From positions 1 through 64,000 of the forward strand of contig NZ_JAJEQM010000002.1 of the NCBI RefSeq assembly GCF_020687385.1: 64,000 nt of DNA. Direction: 5' to 3'. Made by a program: the position numbers and the translations under genes. Below are positions 1 to 8,900 of this stretch, one piece after another. The notes under the pieces were generated by a model. It did not search any database. It saw only the letters and a program-made list of their open reading frames with translations, and was not told the origin of the DNA. The DNA is from Hominilimicola fabiformis (GTDB taxonomy: Bacteria; Bacillota; Clostridia; UBA1381). Numbering within the stretch: the first letter of the stretch is position 1; each line of letters begins with the position of its first letter.

Positions 1-21
1 TCAAAACTATATTTTGCCATG

Positions 22-77
22 AAAAAACCGACCTCCCAATAGTTAGATTTTTGGTCTAACTTTTGGGGGTCGGTTCA
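22..77 (-). terminator. Rho-independent terminator of the XRE gene
   Basis: On the minus strand a long hairpin (arms near 26-39 and 63-76, with an inner GTTAGA/TCTAAC stem) is followed by a run of six T (22-27). It lies just past the stop codon of the minus-strand regulator. Confidence 0.8.
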
Positions 78-88
78 AAAATATCTCT

Positions 89-400
89 CTACTTTATCAA
101 ATCATCAATAAGGTTTGAAACATTTTTAAGCTGTTTCGGTGAAAGTTTCTTTAAGTTAGATATTATACTATTTAATTCTTTTGGATTTGCATTGTCAAAG
201 TCAAAAAATTCTTTTGGTGTGACATCTAAATAAGTACATATATAAAAGAAAACAGTCATTGATGGCAGATTATTTTTGTTTTCAATATTGTTGATATATC
301 CGGCTCCCTGTCCTAACGATAAACTCATATCTCTTGCAGAAACACCTTTCTGATTTCTAAGTTGTGCTAATCTTTTTGCAAATAAATCATCTAAATTCAT
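89..400 (-). CDS. XRE-family transcriptional regulator (Cro/CI-type HTH)
   Basis: A 103-residue DNA-binding protein. Residues about 8-62 form an XRE/Cro helix-turn-helix (RLAQLRNQKGVSARDMS, then a recognition helix in GYINNIENKNNLPS). The C-terminal third, ending LKNVSNLIDDL, resembles the tail seen in other small Clostridial XRE regulators. I chose the ATG at 400 over a GTG at 409 because AAGGAG sits at the right distance only for the ATG. The gene is divergent from the LytTR-led operon, and the shared intergenic region carries three TATCCTGTT repeats. Inference: it represses that operon and itself. No partner domain or ligand pocket is visible. Confidence 0.85.
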   Translation of the reverse strand: MNLDDLFAKRLAQLRNQKGVSARDMSLSLGQGAGYINNIENKNNLPSMTVFFYICTYLDVTPKEFFDFDNANPKELNSIISNLKKLSPKQLKNVSNLIDDLIK

Positions 401-417
401 AAAAAACACTCCTTTTA

Positions 418-436
418 TATACTATTGTACAGTATA
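418..436. promoter_or_regulatory. Inverted repeat TATACT-N7-AGTATA, candidate xre promoter/operator
   Basis: Perfect 6-bp arms. On the minus strand the arm at 431-436 reads TATACT and could be the -10 of the XRE gene. A weak -35 (TTCAAC) would then overlap the first TATCCTGTT repeat. Confidence 0.4.
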
Positions 437-448
437 AAATTAGAAAAA

Positions 449-526
449 TATCCTGTTGAACCGTCAAAGCGTATTGACATATCCTGTTTAATGGGATATT
501 ATTTATATTATTATCCTGTTCAACAG
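449..526 (+). promoter_or_regulatory. Operon promoter with three phased operator-like repeats
   Basis: TTGACA (474-479), a 17-bp spacer and TATTAT (497-502) form a near-consensus promoter. TATCCTGTT occurs at 449-457, 480-488 and 512-520, 31-32 bp apart, so before, inside and just after the promoter. The middle copy is half of ATATCC-N9-GGATAT (479-499), and the third is part of the perfect palindrome CTGTTCAACAG (516-526). This arrangement suits a repressor, most simply the divergent XRE protein. Confidence 0.6.
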
Positions 527-671
527 TTTATATGAGCGATTTTTGTTGATTATAGATAATAAAAGTGCAGAAAATTAGATAAAATGACGAAAATACAAGA
601 ATAATATACCAATCTACAAAAATATAGTTATAATGGAAGGGAGGAATAAAATGCTTAAGGAGGAAATGGAA

Positions 672-1382
672 ATGCGTATTGCTATTTGCGATGATGAAAA
701 AATTGCGTTGGAACAAACATGCAATATTGTAAAAGACGTTTTTGATGAAATGCATTTAAAATATTTTATAGATGTGTATATGGATGCGAATGAACTATTA
801 CAAAATAAGGATCAATATGATATAGTTTTTTTGGATATTGAATTAAAAGATTCAGATAAAAATGGTGTATGGGTAGCTAAAATGATAAAACGCTATTATC
901 CTGAAAGTATTATTATTTTTACTACTAATTATGAAGAATATATTGATGAAGTAATAGAGAAGTATGCTTTTAGATATTGGTCAAAACCTATTGATAGATA
1001 TAGATTGAAAAAGAGCATTGCACCAATTTTGGAAAAGATGCAGACGATTAAAGTTGAAATATATGAGAGTAAACGAAAATTTGAACTGCCTCTTCGTAAT
1101 ATAATGTACATTACTCCAGAAAATAAGCATTGTAAAATTGTAACAATATCTAATGAATATGTGGTTTCTGACTCTTACAAAGAAATAAAGGAAAAATTTC
1201 CTACGAGAAATTTTTGTGAATGTCATGGTAGCTATTGTGTAAATTTGAATTATGTAGAGAAATACACAAAAACAACAGTATATTTGGCATATAAAACAAA
1301 AAAATATAGCGTTCATATGTCAAGACGTCAGTATCCTTTTTTTAAAGAACAAATGTTTATTATAGGAGGAGAGCAAATATGA
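672..1382 (+). CDS. LytTR-family response regulator (AgrA/VirR-like)
   Basis: A 236-residue cytoplasmic two-component regulator. Residues 1-120 form a receiver domain, with acidic residues in CDDE and the probable phospho-acceptor Asp55 in FLDIEL. Residues about 135-236 form a LytTR DNA-binding domain (NIMYITPENKHCKIV, CECHGSYCVNLNYV). I chose the ATG at 672 over 633, 651 and 666 because AAGGAGG (657-663) lies 8 nt upstream and family members begin MRIAICDDE. It overlaps the following sensor gene by 4 nt (ATGA). It heads an apparent operon of secreted proteins and probably controls that surface cassette, although its cognate kinase here is truncated. Confidence 0.9.
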   Translation: MRIAICDDEKIALEQTCNIVKDVFDEMHLKYFIDVYMDANELLQNKDQYDIVFLDIELKDSDKNGVWVAKMIKRYYPESIIIFTTNYEEYIDEVIEKYAFRYWSKPIDRYRLKKSIAPILEKMQTIKVEIYESKRKFELPLRNIMYITPENKHCKIVTISNEYVVSDSYKEIKEKFPTRNFCECHGSYCVNLNYVEKYTKTTVYLAYKTKKYSVHMSRRQYPFFKEQMFIIGGEQI

Positions 1383-1891
1383 TAGAAGGAATTAATTTAT
1401 TAATATCTATTTTTATTGGATGCATTGTGTTTATATATTATACAAATGCATTATTTAAACCAAGAACCAAATATTTATATGCGAATATTAGTATAATAGT
1501 AGGATATATGATGTTGTATGCTATTTCTTCATTCTATCAGCCTACTTTAAATGTAATAGCATTTTCTATTGCAACATTTGTGCTTATGTATTTGTGTTTT
1601 AAAGTGACATTGAAAAATGCTATTATTCAAGCTTTTATGCTAACTGCAATTATGATGCTTGCAGAAGGGGTTTTGTTTATGTTTACAGGTATAGGTATCT
1701 ATCCTAAGGGTTTGTTGGATGTATCTTTAAGTGCGCGAATAATCCATGCGGTGTTATCAAAACTCATATATTTTTTAGGTATAATTATTGCAAAACATGT
1801 TGCAAAAGGAAAGTCAAAATATGAAGAAATAGATGGTTTTTTGAGCTTGCTAGCAATACCTTTCTTTACAATTTCTCCGTATTTCTTTTAA
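1379..1891 (+). pseudogene. AgrC-like sensor, membrane part only (kinase domain missing)
   Basis: 170 hydrophobic residues with about five predicted membrane helices. The layout resembles the N-terminal sensor half of AgrC/ComD-type histidine kinases, which normally continue into a cytoplasmic kinase with a GHKL ATPase of roughly 200 residues. The frame stops at 1889-1891 inside what looks like a membrane helix (IPFFTISPYFF). No H-box or N/G-box follows, and the next gene's ribosome site starts 15 nt later. It is translationally coupled to the LytTR gene. It could be a deletion remnant, or a kept truncated receptor. The sensor homology is inferred from topology and gene order. Confidence 0.6.
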
Positions 1892-1916
1892 AAATATATG
1901 GTTTTGGAGGGCAAAT

Positions 1917-4900
1917 ATGAAGAAATTGATATCAATGGTTATAGTGATTTCATTGATGTGTTCTGCAACAATGGCTTTTGCAAATGGAATAGAGACAGAA
2001 GAAGAGACTGTGAATTGTGAGATTATAGAAGAACAGCACAACATAGATGTAAATCAAGGAATAACCGGTTTTGGAAATATAGATGTGGAATGTTGTGAAA
2101 ATATTTCGGAAGAAGATGAAAAAGATTTTTTGCAAACGTGGGATGAGGGGACAGGAGAAAATGATTCTGATATTATGCTTACATCATTTTCCGGAACAGG
2201 ATGGCAATCGTGTGGAACTATGACAAGTGAAAGAAGTTATATGTCAAGCGTGGTTGTCAATAACAATATTTATACATTCGGTGGGAGTGAACGTGGGGCA
2301 GTCACAAATAAAACTGAGATGTATAATACAATTAGTGAAACATGGACAACAAAGAAAGAGATGCCGTTTGGCAGATATAAACATATGGCTGTAACATCAA
2401 ATGATAAGGTTTATATTTGTGCAGGATATGACTTGTCAGGAAATGCAGTAAGCACGATTTCTGTTTATGATGTCAACTCAAATAAATGGCTTGAGGAAAT
2501 TATAACCCCAAACAATAGTACAAATTATTCAGCAGGAATGCATAATGGAGAATTATATATTTTTTCCGGCAAAGAAAATGGCATAAATAGTAATAAAGTA
2601 TATAAGTATAATTTTGACTCACAAACATGGAAGCAACTTGCATCAATGTCTACTTATGCAATAGATAGTTATGCTGTTCCAACAAATAGAGGCTTTTATG
2701 TAATAAACAACCAATACATATATGAATATAATATTAAAGATGATGAATGGACGTATATTGATAAAATGCCGAGAGAAGTATATGATTGTGCGTTTGTAAA
2801 TCGCGGGGATATGGACACAAACGAATTATATATAACTGGAGGACGTAGTGAAATAAACAGTGGAGTATCAATAGCAAATACTAAATATCGCTATGATACT
2901 GATTCCCTATCAACTGTTTCTAATTGGAGAGCAGAATGGTACAATGATTTAAAAATGATACGGGGCTTAGCTTGTCATAATATGGTAATTGCAGACGATG
3001 TTATTTATGTGTTTGGCGGACAAGTTACATATGGAGAAGATCAAAAACTAATGTTCAAGCGTAGTATATTTGATGAAAAAGATGATAATCCCGAACGTGT
3101 GAAAAATAAATGGGTTAATTATATATATGGTTCAATAAATTCTGTGGATGATGTAGATACTTATCAATTTACTCCTTCAGTGGATGGATATTATGATATT
3201 GTACATTGTAACCCTATACAGTCAAATAATCTAAAATATTCATTCAATATAACTATAAAAGAACCGGACGGAAAAAAATTAGTTGATTCTATGTATACAG
3301 AATCATTTGGTGCTACTTATTTAAAAGCAGGAAAGACATATAGTATTGATATTTTTGATATTGAACAAACTCATCGCGGAAACTATATGTATCGTATAGG
3401 TAAAGTAGAAGATGATGCCTCGGATAATATAGATAATGCTCTAACCATACCAATAGAAACTGAGATTCAAAAATCATTTATAGGTAAGGATGATATAGAT
3501 TTTCTAAAATTCACTATTCCGACTACAGGAACATATGATATAGAGATTACTACACAAGACCCTATTGATTTCGAGTTAAAAACTCTTGCAGATGCAGTGG
3601 TATTCAATGCTAATAAGAAAGAAATATATGATTTTAATACTTATTTTGATAATGTATTTAATTACAAATTTAAAGCAGGAACATATTATATAGCTTTGAA
3701 ACCATTTAACTTTTATTATAGTAGAAGTACATCAGGCTATGCTATCAATATACATAAAACAGCAAAATTGAACAATTTATATAATAATCGCGCACGACAT
3801 GGTATGGATAATATAAATGGCAAATTATATGTGTTTGGTGGAGTAGGCAGTAATTACGAGGTGCTAAGTAGTATTGATGTATATGATCCAGATACAAGAT
3901 TATGGACTCAAGAGGATAATAATACAGAGAACATAAAAAAGGATGCTGCATTTATTACATCGGATAATAAATTATATACTGTTGGCGGATATAGTAACGG
4001 AATATATTACAGTGATGTAAGATCATATGATACTGAAAAAAAGGTATGGCGCACAGAAGGAAATATAAATACCAGACGCGGACGAGCAGGTATTGTAACG
4101 GATGAGAGATATATTTACATAATAGGTGGAAGGAATTCGGATGGATATGTTAATACTGTGGAAGTGTTTGATACTGCAACCGGAAAGGTATCTCAAACAT
4201 TCGATTTGCCAGAGCCTATGATGGATGTACAATCTTTTATTAGCGGTGGGACATTATATATCGTAGGTGGTACTACTTATAATGGATACTCTAGAAATGT
4301 GTATGCCAGAGTCGATGATATGTGGAAACCTAAGGCAACGATGCCATATGAAAGTGAATATATTAGAGGTAAAGGTTATAATAACGATTTTGTATGTGCT
4401 GCAGTGAATAAGAAGGGCAATGTTGATATATTAAAATATGTAACGGATACAAAGTCGTGGAAAATAATTACAAGTAATTATATTAATGATCTTATATATT
4501 ATGGATTTGATATAATGGATAATCACATCTATTTAACAGGCGGATATTCATATGATTCAAGAGAAGTGTCCGATAAAACATATTCATATGACATTTTGAC
4601 TGATATAGCAAATCAGAATTCGGATATTCCTGTTAGAACAGTGGGCTTTGAGTACGAACAAACAAATAACAGTGACATTGCAGATGCACCTGAGATTTTA
4701 AATGTGAACGCGAAGGTTCTTGATGACAACAAAGGGATATATGAGCTTTATTTAGATGAGGGGGATTATAATTACGATACAAGGTCACTTCCGTTCTTCT
4801 TTTGGTCGGCGAGAGAGGGAATGTTCGCTGGTGCAAGTAAAGATTATAGGCGAGTTATATTCTATGCTGACCCAAATACAGGAGATAGAAAAGTTAAAGT

Positions 4901-4979
4901 GGTCGTAGGCATAGGTGATGGTCGTGGTTACGTTGATAAAAAATCGTTTCTTTTAAACGGAAACAAGGAAAAGAAGTGA
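1917..4979 (+). CDS. Secreted kelch-repeat protein
   Basis: 1020 residues with a Sec signal peptide (residues 1-22, ending MAFA). A first block of kelch-type repeats lies at about 95-380 (IYTFGGSERG, YICAGYDLSG, YVFGGQVTYG), each blade carrying a GG followed by Tyr and Trp. Two segments at about 395-610 resemble pre-peptidase C-terminal beta-sandwiches (DDVDTYQFTPSVDGYYDI, DDIDFLKFTIPTTGTYDI). A second kelch block spans about 620-890, and a short beta-rich tail follows. GGAGG (1906-1910) precedes the ATG by 6 nt. No anchor domain is visible, so it may bind a partner on the surface. Kelch propellers often bind protein or sugar; the ligand is unknown. Confidence 0.85.
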   Translation: MKKLISMVIVISLMCSATMAFANGIETEEETVNCEIIEEQHNIDVNQGITGFGNIDVECCENISEEDEKDFLQTWDEGTGENDSDIMLTSFSGTGWQSCGTMTSERSYMSSVVVNNNIYTFGGSERGAVTNKTEMYNTISETWTTKKEMPFGRYKHMAVTSNDKVYICAGYDLSGNAVSTISVYDVNSNKWLEEIITPNNSTNYSAGMHNGELYIFSGKENGINSNKVYKYNFDSQTWKQLASMSTYAIDSYAVPTNRGFYVINNQYIYEYNIKDDEWTYIDKMPREVYDCAFVNRGDMDTNELYITGGRSEINSGVSIANTKYRYDTDSLSTVSNWRAEWYNDLKMIRGLACHNMVIADDVIYVFGGQVTYGEDQKLMFKRSIFDEKDDNPERVKNKWVNYIYGSINSVDDVDTYQFTPSVDGYYDIVHCNPIQSNNLKYSFNITIKEPDGKKLVDSMYTESFGATYLKAGKTYSIDIFDIEQTHRGNYMYRIGKVEDDASDNIDNALTIPIETEIQKSFIGKDDIDFLKFTIPTTGTYDIEITTQDPIDFELKTLADAVVFNANKKEIYDFNTYFDNVFNYKFKAGTYYIALKPFNFYYSRSTSGYAINIHKTAKLNNLYNNRARHGMDNINGKLYVFGGVGSNYEVLSSIDVYDPDTRLWTQEDNNTENIKKDAAFITSDNKLYTVGGYSNGIYYSDVRSYDTEKKVWRTEGNINTRRGRAGIVTDERYIYIIGGRNSDGYVNTVEVFDTATGKVSQTFDLPEPMMDVQSFISGGTLYIVGGTTYNGYSRNVYARVDDMWKPKATMPYESEYIRGKGYNNDFVCAAVNKKGNVDILKYVTDTKSWKIITSNYINDLIYYGFDIMDNHIYLTGGYSYDSREVSDKTYSYDILTDIANQNSDIPVRTVGFEYEQTNNSDIADAPEILNVNAKVLDDNKGIYELYLDEGDYNYDTRSLPFFFWSAREGMFAGASKDYRRVIFYADPNTGDRKVKVVVGIGDGRGYVDKKSFLLNGNKEKK

Positions 4980-4989
4980 GGTGGCACAA

Positions 4990-5928
4990 ATGGTAAAAAA
5001 AATTATATCTCTAATTATTATGATAACTATTACAATGATGATGACATCACATGTGTTCGCACAGGATACAGTATTTATTGACGATAATTTTGAAGCATCA
5101 TCAACCGAAAATTGGATTGATAATACAGGACGTGGGATTAAGTCTGTTGAAGGTGATATATGGAATAAATATATGGTATTGACACATAAAGATTCATCTT
5201 TTTATAATTTCCAAGCACGAGATATATATTCTACGGGAGTATTATACTGTGAATTTGATATAAAATTTACGTCTGCAGCTATGCAGATTCAAACTAGAGA
5301 GTCAAGAGATATATCTGCTCAGGGTTTTACTATGGCAGGAAGACTTCGAAAAACAGCGGATTATTTAGAATATTATTCTAAAGGTGACTTTCATATCATG
5401 TATAAAGCAGATAAGAAAGGATGGTTTACCCTGAGTGATATTTCTAAGTGGTATACTATTAAAATGGCTTTAAATGTGAATACACAGAAGTACAGTATTT
5501 ATGTTATAGACAGAGATACAAACGATTTACTTGCCCAAGTAGAAAATGCTGATTTTGCTGGAGAATGTAATTATATAAATTACTTCGCATTTTCATCAGA
5601 GGATAAGCTATGTATTGATAATGTTCGAATTACAAATGTAGATATTGAAAATCTTTATATTTCTGGTGAGGTATATCCTCAAATTCCTAATAGTGGCAGT
5701 GTAACATATAATTATTTTGCCAAAGCAGCTACAAAGAATAATGGCACTGAAATTAGAACAGATGTACATTGGTCACTAAAGACTCCTAAAAGGGGTGTCA
5801 GTATTGATTCAAATACAGGAGAGCTAAAAGTAACCTCGTGGGCAGAACCAGGACCAATATTGATATATGTAGAAAAGGATAATCTGAATTTTTTTAATTC
5901 AACATATTTAATTGACTTGGAACAATAG
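4990..5928 (+). CDS. Secreted beta-sandwich (lectin-like) protein
   Basis: 312 residues with a signal peptide (to about 24, HVFA-QD). Residues about 28-215 look like a concanavalin-type jelly roll: FIDDNFE near the start, WYTIKMALN in the middle and CIDNVRITNV closing the fold, as in carbohydrate-binding and DUF1080-like domains. Residues about 220-312 form an Ig-like segment containing GVSIDSNTGELKVTS, a pattern seen in bacterial Ig/cadherin-like repeats. I prefer the ATG at 4990 to a GTG at 4981, because the ribosome site GAGGTGG (4978-4984) overlaps the upstream stop codon and leaves a 5-nt spacer. Second secreted gene of the cassette; binding target unknown. Confidence 0.75.
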   Translation: MVKKIISLIIMITITMMMTSHVFAQDTVFIDDNFEASSTENWIDNTGRGIKSVEGDIWNKYMVLTHKDSSFYNFQARDIYSTGVLYCEFDIKFTSAAMQIQTRESRDISAQGFTMAGRLRKTADYLEYYSKGDFHIMYKADKKGWFTLSDISKWYTIKMALNVNTQKYSIYVIDRDTNDLLAQVENADFAGECNYINYFAFSSEDKLCIDNVRITNVDIENLYISGEVYPQIPNSGSVTYNYFAKAATKNNGTEIRTDVHWSLKTPKRGVSIDSNTGELKVTSWAEPGPILIYVEKDNLNFFNSTYLIDLEQ

Positions 5929-5961
5929 ATTTACAAGTAGAATTTTGGGAGGAGGAAACAA

Positions 5962-8900
5962 ATGAAAAGGATAATATCATTTATATTAACTTTTTGTATG
6001 TTAATGAGTCTAACAGCAGCTTTTGCAGAAAATGACAATGAAATAGAAAACAATGAGAACATTATTGATACAAGCTCGTTGACAGATGAAAATGTGTTGT
6101 ATAAGGCAATACAGGAGAAGAATGGTTTTTCCCTGTTCGGGCTGGACGATAGTAATGATGAAGGGATTACAACAGATTTTGATGTTGTAATGGGATTTGA
6201 TATGTCATATTCTATGTATGAATATGACATAAACGGTGATAAGCGATGGATAGATAGCTTTAAATCTATTTCAGAGCAAGTGCCGGAAGATACAAGATAT
6301 GCGGTACTATCATCAAATTCTGAGGGTTTTACCGACGATTTGGATAAGGCAATATCAGATGTACAGGAAAAGGAATATACAGGGACAAACGATATTATAT
6401 CTATTTTGGACAGGACAATTAGTGTGTTTGATGAAGAATCAAGCAACAGGAATAAAGTTGTCTTAGTAACAACACATAAAGTAGATGATATTTCGGCTCT
6501 TAAAGATAAGATGGACGAGCTGAGCGACTACGGAATAATACCATTTGTATTTGTATTGAATGCAGATACGAATAACGCATTAAATATGGATGGGATATAT
6601 CAATGTCCTACGGATTTGGATTTAAGATTATCTATATCTGATTTATATTTAGCATTTTGTGAATTTAATATGACAGAAGCAGCGCAGACTTATGCTAATA
6701 CCATAGATTATAATGTGTATAGAGTATTAAGTGATTTTCGAACTGATAGACATATGTTTGTCGGAGCAGATAACAATGCAGGTTTACAAATGGCATCAAT
6801 GTTGAATATGTATAAATGTGTACCATTAAAAGCAAGTATAGGAACTAAGAATCAAAGTGAATATGATTTGTTTAATACAAGCAGTTATTCGGGCAATAAC
6901 ATTGATTTAAAGGATAAATTACAGAGTTTTGTTTCTGGAGAAAATGCAAAATTTGGGGAAGTTCCATATGATTTTCAATATGTATGGAATAGTATATTTG
7001 GGCAAATATCTAATAATAGGAAAATTATTATTTCAAATCCAGATATAACTCAAGCAGCAACTGTTTTAAGAAAAAATATGAAACGTAGATTCCCTATGAT
7101 GATGAAACATGATGATGAGTGGGAAATTGTATATGAATACAGAAACCCGATTGGTGGTTCACTAGTAAGGTATAATGAGAATAAAGAGATTGAGTTTAAT
7201 AAAATTCAGGCTGTGTTTGATACATATGAATATTTGATGTCAACTGTTGGCAAAGCTACAAATTTGTATGAAAAAGTAACAAGAACAAATTCAGAAATTA
7301 CTGTTGAAATACAATACCCATCAAATTACGATTTTACGATAGACAATGAACAAAATGACTTAAATACAATAAGACGTGAAGCTTTGGACGGTAAATCGGG
7401 GTACATAGATTTCAATTCGGTAGATAAAACGCTTTATGTAACCGCGCAGTGTACGGGAGAAAATACAGAACGTAATTTTGTGGTGGGTTCTCTTGTTACA
7501 TTTACAAATGGTCTGGCTGATATATACGGCGCCAATAAAGTATATTATACAAGGTATTATAGAGATATTACTATCAATGACTGGTTTCATGATTACATCT
7601 TTAAAGCAACAAATTTAGGCATTGTTTCGGGTACAGATGAAAATAAGTTTGAACCCAATAATACAATAACGCTAGCACAGTTATTCAGAATGATGTTTGA
7701 AAGTGCAAAAGTTGACGGAATATTGACTGCGGATGATAACCCAACAACATATTGGGCATATCCTTATATGAAAAAGGCAAGCGAATTGGGCTTTAAGACA
7801 ATAGATGATCAAGATATAGATGTTAGTATCAATAAACTTGATAAGTTGATAACCATAGGAGAGACTAAAGTTAGCAGGGGAGAGGCGGCTAAATATATTT
7901 GTCAGTTGTTTTTCGATCAAAGAAAAGAAGTCAATGTACCCACCTTATTATACGATAAAGTTGAAAACATAGAGAATGAAAGAAAAAATGCATATAAAAA
8001 TTTTATTGATGTATCGGGCAATAAGAATGAAAACTACATATATAAGTTGTATATGAATAATATTTTGAACGGTCAGGATAAAAACACAATGGCGCCGGAT
8101 GCGGATATAAGGCGTTCAGAGATATGCACAATACTTATCAAATGTTTGTTTGACATGGATGAAAACATTCCTGTTATTATAGCAAACATTGAAGAAAATA
8201 CAGAAGCAGTTCCTGTTGATGTTTATATGACTACTGATGAGAGAATCATTAAGAACATTTCCTTTAATAATAACAATAAGGCTGCCTTTAATATACATAT
8301 TGAAGATGATGAAGAATACGAAGTGGCAATTGATGGTGGTACAGAAGCAACAATTCAGGGTGAAATGGATTGTATAGAAGGTACAGGCACATTTACCCCT
8401 GAAACAACGCAAAAAGGAAATTTTGTTTATACAATTCGCGGACCAGGTGTATTTCAACTAAATTTAGTAAGAACGGGAATAGACATTATTAATTTAAAAA
8501 TAACTAACATATCTACTCAAAGTCAAGTTATACCATTAAATCAAGTTATCACGCAAGATATGATAAATAGAAATAAACTGTCATTTACTGCTGAGAAAAA
8601 TGGATGTTATATTATCAATGTTACGCCTGGTACAACCTTTAATTTAACCGACCAAGCAGGAAGAAAAGTGGAAGAATACTATACTGAATTGTATAGGGGA
8701 TTTAACAGCAACGTACCTCAATTTATAACCCAGAAAATGAGAGGAGTCAATAGAGAGCTTAACTATATAGACAGCAATGGAAACAAAACATCTCTAACAG
8801 AGGAGTGTGCTTGCTATAAATATTACCTTGAAAAAGGCACAACAATTACGATAGATAATATTAGTAATAATGAATATAAATTACAAGTGGATGAGCCTCA

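Noticed and set aside
1-80. Left edge examined as the island's second attachment site
   Set aside because: No match to the tRNA-Lys 3' end. The only structure is the terminator hairpin of the XRE gene.
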